DNA from: Edolisoma coerulescens
Lineage: Eukaryota; Chordata; Aves; Passeriformes; Campephagidae
Reading direction: 5' to 3'
DNA length: 64,000 bases
NCBI GenBank assembly: GCA_013397115.1
Contig: VWZW01002760.1
Coordinates: forward strand, 413,979 to 477,978
The notes below the pieces were generated by a model. It made no database searches, was not told the DNA's origin, and saw nothing but the letters and a program-made list of their open reading frames with translations. The position numbers and the translations under genes were made by a program. Below are positions 24,461-37,000 of this stretch, piece by piece; the stretch's first letter is position 1; each line of letters opens with the position of its first letter.

Positions 24461-24920
24461 TAGGGTGAGACCCACTGAGCAGATCTTAGCAGATAATTTG
24501 GCCCATCTGTAGGATTGAGGAGTAGGTTGGGAGATGTCAAAATATTTTAAGCTATTTAAAAGTCATGTGTCTAATTCAACCCTCAGATATAGATGCATTA
24601 AAAAACTCTACCAGATGTTGTAAGAAAGGCAGGGAATTGTGGCAGACACGGGAAAATCAGAGTAAAAAGAGAGGGGACAATGCAGAGATTTTGGCTTAGA
24701 CCAAGGATTCAGGTCCTGATCTGAAACCCAAGGGGATGACAGAAAGATTCCTGTTGTTCTCAAAGGTTTTTGGATAGTATTTCCTAATACTACCTAAAAA
24801 ACACTGGAGGCAGGGAGGCACTGAAATATCACATGGGAGACAGTTACAGTGCCTGATGCAGATTAGAAGGATTTTGGCTTAAGCCTGAATAAAGCTGAGA
24901 GAGAGACATATGGATGATAA

Positions 24921-24939
24921 ATGTGTGTGTATGTGTGTG
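24921..24939. repeat. short (TG)n microsatellite
   Basis: Imperfect 'tgtgtgtgtatgtgtgtgc', followed by 'atacacgcatatacatat', an alternating purine-pyrimidine tail. Confidence 0.85.
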
Positions 24940-26628
24940 CATACACGCATATACATATTCATAATGGGTTTTATGGAATTACTGTCTTGCTCTGGAGCCA
25001 GAGAGGAGTTTGCTCCAGCCCCAGAAGTGGCCAGCCCAGAGGAAGGGTGATTGGCTGGATGTACTTCTGGTCCCCTGTTGAGAAGGAGTGAGTCAAAGTG
25101 AGTCCAATACCAACCTTACAATAAGACTGACAGAGGGAGGAAAAATCCCCCAAAATATATGTTCTCTGTGCTTAAATTTTTACACTGGTAAAATACTTCC
25201 ATAACCCAAGCATTTGAACACCAGTTGATTTTGGACACTTTAACAAAATATCTCTTTTAAAAGTGATTTGTTTTAGGACAGTGAACCAGACAGCACAGGA
25301 AACAGCTCAGAGAGCAGCTGAAGAAGCTAAATTAGAGGAATTTATAGTGCTACCTCCATAGCTGAAGGAATTTCTGAATTCAGGATGCTGTGTCCCACCA
25401 TGGATGGAGCTGTAAACTGGATGGAGAGAACCTGTTGCCTTGTCCCGTGGGGAGGATTGAGACGTGAGATGGGAGACTGCACATCCCACTTTGGTCCTGC
25501 TCAGGGATTTGCATCATGGTCTGGGCAGCTCTCTTGAAGTCAGCGTTGCAAGTTCAGCTGTGTGGTGATGGGGAGAAGGGGTCTGCTTGCCAGGATTTCA
25601 CAGTTTTTGCTCTCCAGGTAAAGGTTTAACATAAGGTAACGCAATTACTTTTAACAGGCACAGTGGAATCGCAGCTAACCCCCCACAGAAGTCAGATGGG
25701 ATCATTATTTCTCTTCCCTCAGGTTTTTGGGGCAGGCAGGTCCTCCCTTGTAGTGTCAGAGCTGCAATAAACTCAGGGCAATTTGTGGCTGTTAACAGCA
25801 GTAGAACAGCATCAGCTCCATCACTATCCCCCACCATCCACAGGGGTCTCTTCCCATGGGATTCACATCTCCAGCTTGTCCATCACAACAGGCCCAGACA
25901 CACGGATTGTTCCAGGGTGGCTTCCTGGGTAGGGACACTGTTGATGCTTTTCCAGGTCTCTAGTTCATATGAGTGTCCACCTTGGGTTAGCCAGGAAAAT
26001 AGTGACAGGAATCACACGCATTTTTCTAGCCAGCAGTGAAAAATATTCCCTTATGGATCTTTGGATTTCTAGACCTCTGTGAAGGCAAGGCTGATTGGCC
26101 ACTTCTGGAATGACTGTTAACCACAGGATTTCACACAGACTATTCATAATGGAGAGGAATTGTAGGCCAAATATTAAATGCCTCCCTACAAAAGAGTGTC
26201 TCTAGTAATTGTGAGTGCCAGCATGTGAGAGCTTAGCTGAAATATTCTGCGGTTCTGCATCTGACATGGGTGTTCCTCGATATCCCTCATCAACTGAGAG
26301 CTGGTTAACCTGATCAGCACAGTAATCTTTTGCTGTGTTACTGAAACATGAGCACATCTAAGTCCATGTGGGTGTGTGTCTATCCACATGCTTCTTCAAG
26401 TGCAGGAATTACCTCCATTTTTGTGTTTCCCTTCATAGGAAGGGCCGACTTCCTGCACTAAATGTCCATCAGGAGCTTATCTGACTCTGCAGCACGAGAA
26501 CTCCAGAGTTACGAGTTGTAATTCGGGAACTTCAAGGTCTGTAAGCCATCAAATATTTCACTATTGCCTTTGTTGTTCTCTATTTGCCTTCCCTCATATA
26601 ACTCCCTGCTTTCTCTTGGTTAAAATCC

Positions 26629-27213
26629 ATGCTGTGGTGGCCTGGGATAAAGTATGTCAACTGTCTCTGGGTATGGAGTGAGTGGAAGCCACGCCAGAGT
26701 TCCCCTTTCAGTGAGAGGGCTTTGAGACAGGAGCATAAATCTTTGAAGTATGTGTTGAGCCAGCTGCTGCATCATTTAAAAATAGTCAGGTTGGTGCCAA
26801 CAAGACAGATCACTCAACTTGGGGGCCATAAACAGAAATCAAAGGCACGCATTAGCAATGCCCCAGTGTTTGTGTGGTTCCATGACGAGCCCTCTGCCCC
26901 TTCCAGCACGTATGTGATGGTGTTAGAGAAGAGCCTGCTGTCACTTCTACCATGGATCAATGTCACCCAGCCTGGGAAGGTGCTCTATGTTGAGGGTTGT
27001 GTGAAGGGGGAAGATATTTTCCGACTTTTTCTGTTAGATTGCAGCCGGTTTTCCCAACTTCACAATAAAAGACAGGTTTTAAGAGTTCTAATAGCCCCAG
27101 CAGCTCTGGTGACCTGCCACTTGGGTATTAAATACTTGAAAAGGGTCAAAACCTATGAAGTGGTCAAAGGGAACAGAATCAAGGTCAAAAGTTTAAGCCA
27201 TGATACACAGTAG
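26629..27213 (+). other. unrecognised 194-codon open frame
   Basis: An ATG-to-TAG frame of mixed, non-repetitive amino-acid composition. It has a central tryptophan/aspartate-containing patch (VWFHDEP, near residue 82), a hydrophobic patch (LLSLLPW, near 105) and a basic C-terminal part (IKYLKRVKTYEVVKGNRIKV). I recognise no family. No long antisense frame mirrors it and it does not overlap a repeat I can see. A frame of this length is not rare in 64 kb of non-coding DNA when both strands are counted, and there is no CpG-rich promoter nearby. It is most likely chance, but could be a decayed retrocopy or viral relic. Confidence 0.12.
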
Positions 27214-27870
27214 GCAGGGAGAACTCATATTTTAAGGAGTCTAGACAGCATATTAGGAGAGAAAGCTTACTGTGTTGTACTCTGTTTATGGGAGTTTTCC
27301 ACAAACTGCAAAAATTATTAGGAGTTCAGCATAACCAAAGCTTTGCCTTTCCCTGTTGAGAATAAGCTGCTGTGCAGTTTTATGTTCAAAGAGTGGGGCA
27401 CCTATACACACTTAATTCAAGTACAGGGGACACAGGGCCTTAGGGAAAAAGAGGGGGGAAAAAAGGCTTATTTAAGATGGTTTTTTCCTGCTAAAAAACC
27501 CCCAACATTAATTTATGTATCTGTCTGGAGACAGGTATAACCTAGCTGTTGGTGCTTTATAGTAGATTTAGGAGGCCACTGCAGCACTTAGGCACCTGTG
27601 TTTTTTATGTTCATGCATATATATTTTCTTGTTTTCAGAATGAAAAATATGCAGTCCTGATTCATTTACTTTGCTCGGCTTGTTTCAAGCTTTTCTCTTT
27701 TTCTCTCGCTGAATAAAAAGCGAAGTATGTGGCATTTTCAGTCCATTAATCTTGCTTGCTGTGGGCTAAGTTCTGCCCACAGGTCTTATTCAGAACAAGT
27801 TAATGAGGCCAAGATGTACCCCAGGGCAGAATCCAGACCTCTGAGGCTACCTGGATAAGTGGAAGGATGG

Positions 27871-28140
27871 GTAAAGCACTGGCTTGGGACTTTGGTTCAG
27901 CTCAGGGAGTTTAGCTCTGTGATGTGACCTCTGAGATCTTGGGGGAAGCTGCTTACAGTCTCCCAGGCTCTGTGGCTGTGCCCCATGATGGTCCTGGATT
28001 GAAACACTTGCATCCTTTATTTCCTTCAGTTCACACCCTTACCTGCCCCTTTGCATCACCATAGAAGTGGAAATGATCATTAATTTTGTCTGACACGACT
28101 GACAGCTCTTCAGGGCAGAAAGCACTCTTGTTCCTTTGAT
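27871..28140 (+). repeat. MIR-like amniote SINE relic, sense
   Basis: 'aaagcactggcttgggactt', 'tggttcagctcagggagttt', then 'gatgtgacctctgagatctt' and 'gggggaagctgcttacagtc' follow the order of an old amniote SINE: tRNA-like head, then 'gtgaccttgggcaagtcac'. Downstream 'gacagctcttcagggcagaa' resembles its 3' tail ('gtaagctctttggggcagg'). Middle sequence is poorly preserved. Family recollection, not an alignment. Confidence 0.45.
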
Positions 28141-31100
28141 TCATTTCTACAAGAAAGTAAAATTGCCTCAAATATTCTGCTAAAAGCAGTGGCATCAACA
28201 AATTGATTATGGTGTACCATACAGTTGACTTTCATTGGCTCTAATCAAGGAGTTCTTCCCCAAAACAATTTGAGAAATACTGTGCCCATCCTCTAGGGTT
28301 ACCTGCAGATACTGATCTGAAAGGAGGGCACTGAAACAGCTGTCAAGACAGTTTTATGCAAAACTCCACCACTCTTCCAGTTCTGTCTCACTTGGGCCAA
28401 CCAAGTGTTTAAATTGTGAATTCGTCATCCTTGTGAAGTGGAATCTCCTTTCTGGACTCTGGCCTAGAAACCACCAGCATCAGACACGTATTTAAAGAAA
28501 AACAGCATTCTTTAGGAATGATTGCTGAACTTTAGATCAGGAGTTTAAGATGTTGCAGTGGGATTTTTCAAAACCCCCTTTTGGAAGATGTGCCGGGCCA
28601 GTGCAGAGCAGTTTTGTAAAGCCCAGGGTCAGTTCTGAGCCATGCTGCCCTCCTACCTGCAGATGTTTACATATGCTGAGCATTTTGCCTAATCTTGCAT
28701 GTATGCAAACACTGTAAGGTTATCAGGTTCGGTCTGATTGTTGCTGGGTATTTATTTTGAAAAAGTGAGGCCATGAGGAGAGAGATCAGGGAGAAAAATT
28801 GATTGAAAAAGAGGAAGGCAGGAAGAATGGGAAAAAACAAAGATGTGGGAGTTATGTGAAAGAGTAAAACAAGGATAGAGGAAAAACTATTAATTAGCAA
28901 TATTATCTATATGAAGTATAAAAGAGTCCAGCCAGCACCAGTGTTATGAGATGCACCAGATCTTATACAAATGAATATACATTATACAAAAAGAGTATTT
29001 TGCTATAATGCAAAATATAAATTCATATGGTATTGCTTGTGTGGGGGGGGGGGCTTCAAGCATCACAGAACAAGGACCCAGCTGCTCTCTGCCAGGAAGA
29101 TTGCTGGGATCTGAATTCCAAATAGAATTATAGTGATCATTGCAACAAAGATAAGGTGCTGCAGGTCTGGTCATGGAGATGGGCAGGCTGAGTGCCTGGC
29201 AGCTCAGAAAGAAAAGTGAATTTTCTTCCCAAGAGAGTATGGATGTGTGAACTTCTGGCAAGGTAAGCTGAGGAAATTCACATGGAGCAGAAATCTCCCT
29301 GTGAAGATGAGATGAGGGAGGATTTTTAGCAATGTGCACTGATGAGTCATTGCAACTTCTATTAATATAATTGGCACATATGTAAATAAATTCACATGTG
29401 CTCCTCTAGAAAGTTAGCTCATGAGATCAGTCAGCAATAATAAACCAAGGAGAAATGCAGTTTCATAGAAACAGTGACCCATGGCATTATTTTCCAGGTA
29501 TTTCAGAAAGAAAAGGGACAACTTGGTCCTTTGCAGTGGAATAAATGGCCATGTATCTCAGGAATTCTCTTCTAGCTCTTCACAGGTATTTTCATGTGGT
29601 TCCACAGAAAAGTTCACTGAAGAAACTCATGCAATCTCTGGTTTCTTAAAGACAAATCTATGGCGTGTGGACACATGGCCAGACCTGGCAAAGGAAATCA
29701 GCACAGCACCCTGGGGGTCAGTGGAGCTTCAATACCCACTGAGGACCTGCCCACGCTCACCAGGAGCTGGATGAAGCCCTTTCCTGTTCCAGGTAGGGTT
29801 AAACATCAGCACCACAATGCAGGGCTGCCCTTCCCCCCCTCCTTGTGAAAGTCTGAAACCTGCTGCCTACTGCTCCCTTAGCCACCCATTCACAGTCCAG
29901 ACACCCTCGAGTCCAACACTGCACAAGAAGAAACTTGTATTTTCTGAACAAAAACTGCTGCTGCTCTTAGGGTGGGACTTTCCAGACTTATGGGTTATCC
30001 TAATAAAACCCAGGAATGTTTTAAAGGCAGTAGCATTAGAGACCACCAACTATTTTATTGTTGAAGCCTAAAAGAAAATCTGTTATACCTGAGACTGACC
30101 CTGTAGCTGTTTCTTTTAGCAGGCTCCTGCTAAAAAGTAGAAGGGCTGAATTTTTACAAGGGCATTAATGCATTATTTTAGGTTGCATGGGTCTGGATAT
30201 TTACACACAGCCATACAGTAAGAATGTGAGAAAATCAACTGGATTTGGCCCCACCACATCTCCTTTTTAACACAGAATGCAGAAGAAACAATATAAACAG
30301 AGAGGCCAAATCTTTCCTGTTCCTATTTTTACTTTTCTGGATGTTTGTCTGTCCTGTCCTCATCGGTGTAACATGTGAGCAAAACACACATAAAATACAT
30401 CAAAACATGCATTCTTCCTCACAACCTTCCCATGAAACAGACCACAGTTAATAAATAAACCAGGAACTTTGCAGGCTGAAAACTGAGTCACCTAAAACTG
30501 AAAACCTGAAACATCTCCACGTGGCTCAGTGATAATTTTCACTGAGTTAAATGGACTGACTGTACCTGCTGGATCTGGGTTTCCTGTGCCCAAGGCTGTA
30601 TGAGAAGGTATCAGGTAACGAGTTGAGACCTCTTGAGAGCAAAATCACATAATTTATTTCAACCCTTGTCTTTCTGAAGGTAATCAAACAGTGATGTGAA
30701 AGCAACCTGTGCTCCATGGCTGGTGGCTCTTTGTCCTAAGCATGTGGCTTTTAATTTTCGGAAACATTGGTGGCAAGTTTGCATACGGTACCTCGAATTA
30801 GATTCAGTGATGCAAATGTCTCATCTGGAGTCCTAGATGGTCACATGGCTATGCAGAACCTCCTCCACTAGCCATACCCTTTGCCATTAATCATAGTTTG
30901 GTGGTCACTCTGTTAATATTTCTACCACAAAGCCCTGTCTGTGGAGGATCTGAACAGATAATGCAGGTTTTCAGGGGCGAGGATTTAATTATCCAAGCTC
31001 TTGCCTTCTCAAAAGAGCAATGTCCACTGTCTCTCAGTGCAGGGTGAATATGCAGTGGAGAAGATGCCATAAAACTCGTGTAGCCCTGACACTTGAGATG

Positions 31101-32936
31101 CAGGGCCAGGTCGTCCAACTCCCAGACAAAGAACTGCTGCTCAAAATACACGGAGGGAACCTGGATCTCCACAGGGAATGTCCACCACGGAGTATGAGGT
31201 AACCTCATTTACACCTACCAGGCCCCATCAGTATTTGTGCTGTCTGCTGATAGGGAAGGCTACAGGAACTGCTCTGAAAGAAGGCCTACAGAGCTGGCTC
31301 CTTGCCCTGCCAGTTTAGAGGAGAATTCCTGCCAATTTGGCTGGTTTTAAGTTATACTTCAAATAACAGGAAAAAAAAAATTGGAAGTGTAAAATACATT
31401 TTGGCCTTATCTTAAATTTGACTTAAATTTAAATGAAGTGCTTGACATGGGATTACCTCCTAAAATGTCCTTGCTTGATTCCACCTCTACCTAAGAGAGA
31501 ACAAAATCAGACACAAAGAAACAGCGATTGAGATCCCGAGATCTAAAAATCAGCTGGTGTGCTTAGCCCGATATATTCCCTGACCTACCCATACGTTTTT
31601 ACTCCTGCTCACACACAGACAGAATTAATTCATCCCAAGATGCAATTGTGCATCTGTTTTATATATTTGTCCAGTCACTTCAGAAATATTTTTAACTTGT
31701 GGGGAGCATTTATAAGTGTAAGAGCAGGAAAGGTGACAAATAAAGGTGAGAGTATACATTTGCCAGACAAGAATAAGGAGACATAACAACTGTGGACAAA
31801 AATCTACTTCTCTGTGATCCATCCTGTACGTAATCCCCAGCAGGGATTCAGTGATTTCACCTGGAAAGTATTGAGAGGTTGTAAGGAAATCCTGCCTGTT
31901 ACTAGGCATAGGTAGCAGTCAGGTTGTCTGCATCCACAGTTACAGTAGCACAGATTTCTGCTGCTTGGATTGAAGGTAATCTCAAACTGTTGTGTAAATC
32001 AGGCCAGCTGCCATTAGCTGCCCATCCAAACCAGCACATGACAATATGAACCAAGAGATAGGAATGTGCAAGGCAGGATAAATTCTAAATAAAGGACCCT
32101 GTCACCTTCCAGACAAACTCTTTGTTTCCCCAGGTGAACCTTTGCCTTCATTCCTACTAATGAATTCCTAATCTTCCCACTAAAATTCAAAGGTGTTGTT
32201 CTGCCTCTGACAGCAGTTGAGTCTTAAACAAATTTCCTGACTTAATTTGCCCTCACATAAATGCAAGTTGAAGGTCTGTGTCTGATCTGAGCCCCTGCTC
32301 TTTCCCAGTTTCTTAAGCTGACAGGGATTTCTCTGTCCTTCTAATCCGAGGATCCCCACTGACAGGGCTGCAGGAGAGGAAAGGAGGCTGGCCACAAAAT
32401 GCTGGAAAGCGAACTACTTCCAGCTTCCTCCAAATCCTTTTCCTAGTCCCAGAAGAATGCATTCAGGAGGCCAAATGTCTCAGGAAGCAGCTGCCACACT
32501 AAACACTTCTAGCTGGGGACCAGCCCTGAGACGGTGGGAAAGTTGAACTGGTTTGGAAAATGTTGGTGAAAGCCTTCAAAACCAGCTTAGCAGAGAGCTG
32601 CCCCCCAGCTTGTGTTTCAGTGGCACGGAGGAGATAAGAATTCCCCCCACAGTGCAGAGGCAAGGGGCTTTTAGCACTTGATATGTCCAATCTTGTTTAG
32701 GGTAGATAAGCAAAATCACAGCGCTTCCTTGCATTGGAACTGGGATTTTTTTTCCTTCTCCTGAAGCATGACAGTCCATTTTATGCAGTATACCTAAGGG
32801 TGCAATGTCAGGAAAAGATGTCTGCAGTCATACATTTGAGAACTGGGAAATTACAGGGGGATTTAAAGCATGCTGTAGCTTCTGAGATTGTGTTCTGGTA
32901 GTGCTGCAGGAGCAAGGCTGCATCCCAACGTGGGCA
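28141..32936. other. non-coding DNA, nothing identified
   Basis: Long stretch without a recognised exon or dispersed repeat, AT-rich around 28660-29040. The 131-codon minus-strand frame at 28944-29339 has no support beyond length. Confidence 0.5.
29043..29053. repeat. G11 homopolymer
   Basis: Uninterrupted run of eleven G within otherwise AT-rich sequence. Long G runs are unusual in such a context and prone to length error. Confidence 0.95.
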
Positions 32937-32952
32937 GTGTGTGTGTGTGTGT
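32937..32952. repeat. short (GT)n microsatellite
   Basis: Eight consecutive GT units ('cagtgtgtgtgtgtgtgtta'). Confidence 0.9.
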
Positions 32953-33893
32953 TACAAGGGAAGAAAAGCTGATTGCATTCGTGGCTTGCTATACTTTGTT
33001 TTTTATGTCCTCGGTTAGTGCAAGTGCAAATGCTGGGCTGAAAAAGGCAATAAAAAGCCTTGATTCAGCATATTTATACCAAACCTAGCTTATTCCCCAG
33101 TTACCAGAATTTTCTTTGGAAATAAGATTTATCCTTTGCTTTTTACATTTCTTTAGACAGATGATACGACTTGGGAGGATCATCATCACTTTTTTTTTTA
33201 GAACATAAATTCTTGTAAAAAAACCCTGTATCTCTGTTTTAGAGAGAAACTTCAACAAATCTTTTTTTTTTTGAGGAGGGGATGAAGTCTTTCCAAATTC
33301 TAATTCTCCTAATCCCTGAAGTGTTTTAGGAGGAGCAGACCTGCTGTCTGCAGTGTGTTGCAGGCAAGACCGACCTCTGCAGGACAAAGTAGGGCAGGTC
33401 TAAAGAAAATTAGGCCAGATGTAACTTGTAGAACACTAAAAAGTAAGTGTTCTCCCACTTTTTCTGGAGAAAGTCTTTCCTCCTTCAGCTTTTCTTGAGT
33501 CAAACTCATAGTGTGTGTTTACAGAAAGGGGCAGGTGAAATTTCTGTGTGAGCTCCAGCCCTCCTCAGAGAGGGTTTCCTCTGCTCCCACGGATGCACAG
33601 AATGGTTGTGAAGGGTAATAAACTCTTGCCACTAGTTCTGTTCAGGGTGAGAAGCTCCTTGCAAAGTGGTTGTCGGGGCCTAGGACACTTTGCTATGAAT
33701 TTTTAAAGCTACACAGTGGTGAAACTCAGCCTAATACTGAAAAAGGGATTAACATTTTCCCAAGCCCCCTAGGACCAAACTGAGATGGGGGGACAGGATG
33801 TGTGTGATGTGCGTGGCAGACTGGGAAGTGTTTTTCCTCCTACATGTTGAAACTGAGTTTAAGTAATTTTCTTTTTTTTTTTTTTCCTTTTAG
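32953..33893. other. non-coding DNA ending in strong acceptor-like tract
   Basis: Nothing recognised for most of the interval. The last ~25 bases are a T14 run plus 'ccttttag' (33872-33893), a textbook 3' splice-site arrangement. Confidence 0.5.
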
Positions 33894-34036
33894 GTGTCCT
33901 GGATGAAAAAGTTGCCTTTACTGTTTTAATGGCTGTTCTGGTTCTTTTCCTTCTAACTACTTGCCAGCACCAGAGAGGGTTGTTCTTGTACAGTCATCAC
34001 TGCAGATTCTTTGGAGACCCCAAAACAGCTGAATAA
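33894..34036 (+). other. candidate terminal coding exon
   Basis: Upstream lies a 14-T polypyrimidine tract followed by 'ccttttag' (AG at 33892-33893). Using that acceptor, one frame stays open for 46 codons (33896-34033) to TAA at 34034-34036, entered after two leading bases. Residues about 7-24 are strongly hydrophobic (VAFTVLMAVLVLFLL), which could be a membrane-spanning segment, followed by a basic, histidine-rich tail (CQHQRG). AATAAA at 34032-34037 overlaps the stop. The other two frames close within about 12 codons. I recognise no family, and no partner exon or donor was identified. T-rich sequence favours hydrophobic codons, so chance remains likely; a non-coding RNA exon is also possible. 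Confidence 0.2.
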
Positions 34037-37000
34037 AAGCTTCTAAGCCTGACAAGTTGCTCAGTGAGCAGTGGAACTTGTGAATCCAGGTTTCCTGAGC
34101 CCCTGCAGTGTGGATGCTTTGGAGGCCAATAACACCAGTGTCTCAGAAGGTGGCTGCACATGTGGGTTCTCTGATGGCTGATAAAAAAGGTGAGCTCACA
34201 CCGTGGTTCTCCTCCTCTGAGGAGTCTCTGACTGTGATCTCTCCCCTTTTCTGACGCCTAATGTGAGAAGCAGGAACTCGGTGTGTTTGAGTCCTCAGCC
34301 CTGCTGTGAGGTTGGGTGGAGATGGCCAGAGGGATTGAAAGCTGTACAGGGAGAGAAGAGCAAAGACTGAAGAACACATGTGCACACATGGAGTGATTTG
34401 GTGGCCCTTTAAGCTGTCCTCTGGGCAACCCAGCACCCCTCACCCTCTGTCCTCCCTGCAGGAGCATTGCTCCTCTAGGTGTTGGTGGCATAGGCAATTA
34501 CACAGCTGGGTGGTGAACTGATCACACCTAAAAATGTGTGAAGGATAGGGTTTGGGTACAAGTTTTTGGTCAATAGGACTTCACGGCTTATCCTTTTTTC
34601 AGCCAGCACCATTCCCTCCTCTGGTTTGCTGTACAAACCCTTCCTGCAGGGGCAGGAGTGGGGTGAGGGGGTCCAGGTATTTTGTCACTACATCGGCAGC
34701 ACCTGCTTTAAATGCACACTGAACCACAGGCACAGACACCATGAGAGCACAACTCTTCTTTCGTAAGAAAATAAACCTAAAATTATCAATTAAAAAAAAA
34801 GTGGTGGGTTTGATGCCTAGCAAAGGAAGAATAAATATAAAACCAATGATCAAAACATGAAGATTTGTTTTTTCAGCAACTCTGACTTACAGAGAGATAT
34901 TTCTTTTTGCAAGAATAACAAAAGGAGCAGACAGAGCAAAGATGTTTAGCAGCTACATCAGACTCTCAAATATAAATCCAGGCATGAGAATTTTGACAAA
35001 AATTTCAAATTACCATGTAAAAATAGCAGTGGGGAAGTCATGGTAAGGGTACAACAGCCCTGAGGAGATAATCACACCAAAAGCACTGCCTAAGGATGCT
35101 TAAACCCCATCAGTTGGTACTGGATGCAGTTCCATGGAGGAGGTAGGGTTTCTAGGAACACTCAACAGCTTTACTATATATCCAACTTGCTTTTCATTAG
35201 ATTTTTGTGCCCTTCTCCTTTTTTAAAAATGACATAATAGCATAACTGAAATTCCATCTGAGATCTAGATGGATCGTATGTCATTGTTCTGGCCATGGGA
35301 GCATAAGGGAAAAGTCCTGTGCTAGTGAAATGCAGATCTAATTTGGTTATCACAATGATTCCTTATGGCCTAAAAAAATCTGTAAATCCATCACTGCCTG
35401 GGCTTTGGATACTGAAAAAACCCCAGGTCTTTGTTGAAATGGAGCTTTTGAGACTTGTTTTCTAAGTGCTGGAAAGTTCTTGATTTTCAGAAGTATTTTG
35501 TATGTGGAAGAGCCTTGGTTGCTCCTTCTTTTGTGATGGACTGGTAATCTTAATTTCTGTTCCAATTCATTGTTTTCCAGAGCCACACTTGGCAACAAAG
35601 ACAGACTGATTCTGGTTTGGATGTCCTGTTTCTGGAACTCTGCAGAGTTTCAGGACTTGCATCTTGAATGGCCAGGAAGACCTTAAGTCCCTGCTATTAT
35701 TTCTTGTTCTCTATCCCTCTTGCTGTTATTGTCCTTGTTCTTACCACTGCTGAAGCTGCATGACCTGGAAGAGGAGGATGAGCTCTCTCCCCCAAAGATC
35801 TGGTTGTTTCCACCTCACATTATATCCATGCTATGACCATCAGTACCCTGCATTCATGCTCCTAACTCTGCACTGTGCCATGGCAGGTAGCTAAGAAAGA
35901 ACTTCGCACAAAATACTGCCTTGGGAAGAAGTGTTACTTCAGGTAGAACAAAAAATGACAAACTCTGAGCACACATATTTCTCCTTCCATAGGCATTATT
36001 CTGGAGTCAGAAATCAGGAGAGCCGACAGTGTTGTGGCTGCTGATCATCTGACACCTGCCCTGCCCTAACCAATGCACTGGAAGAACACAGCAGTGCAAT
36101 GTCCACTGTAACCTACAGTGTTCCTCGTGTTCCTGCTTTGTCCTTTTATGGAAAACTTAATTATAGTCTCAGTTACTCTTCTGTAGTCTCTGTGCTGCAG
36201 AAACACACTGGAATTTATAAAAATGCCCATATTTTTTGACCAAGGCAAAGTATCAAGCAATTGATTTGGAGCAAGATTTTGTTTGATTATACCCCAGCCA
36301 CTGGACTCTTGACCTGCTTCAGTTCCCTGCTTGCTTCCAGGAGGCTTTCATTTTGAATAAGCTCAGTCTCTGCTCCCCAGGCATCTGGCTTCGAGCTCTT
36401 CAGCATTTTCCTCCTAATCCCCTTCTTATGCAAGCCCAGAATAAGGAGTTTCTTCCAGCTCCAGATAAGTAGTAGCTGGATTTTTCTCTCCTGGTTGCCA
36501 AAACTGCCACAGTTCATCACAGGAAACAGTCCAGCTACACATCCTGACCCACTGGACCTTGGTTGAGGTACTTGGCCTGCAGCTCCTACTTTGTTGAGTC
36601 GTGTGTGGGGAAAATGAAAACGTGTCTCCAAAGCTGATCACAGAAATCGAAGTTTTCTTTGCTGGAGACACAGCATTTTTGCTATTTCACCAGGCAGTTT
36701 AAACCAGCACTAGTGAAATGTGTCCAGGTGGAAGTGCCTGCAGTGCAGTCATCTGTACTGTGCTAACATTCTGCATTTCTTTACAGTCCATGGAGGGAAA
36801 GGCATATGGAGTTTGTGATTCATCTCATCCAAGACATCTGAAGTAATTCAGATGAACCAGACCCGGAAGCGACGTTGCTCATCTTCACTCTCTCCAGGGA
36901 TCAAAGGGAGCTCTGAGTGGTTACAAAACAGACCTCTAAGTGCAAAATCCTTTCTAAGTCCTTAGAGAAATGAGATGTCTGAAAGTCTGAACTTTGTTGA

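Larger units (their letters stand above)
24461..27870. other. non-coding DNA with one longer open frame
   Basis: Apart from the (TG)n tract and the 194-codon frame listed separately, nothing is recognised here. Confidence 0.5.
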
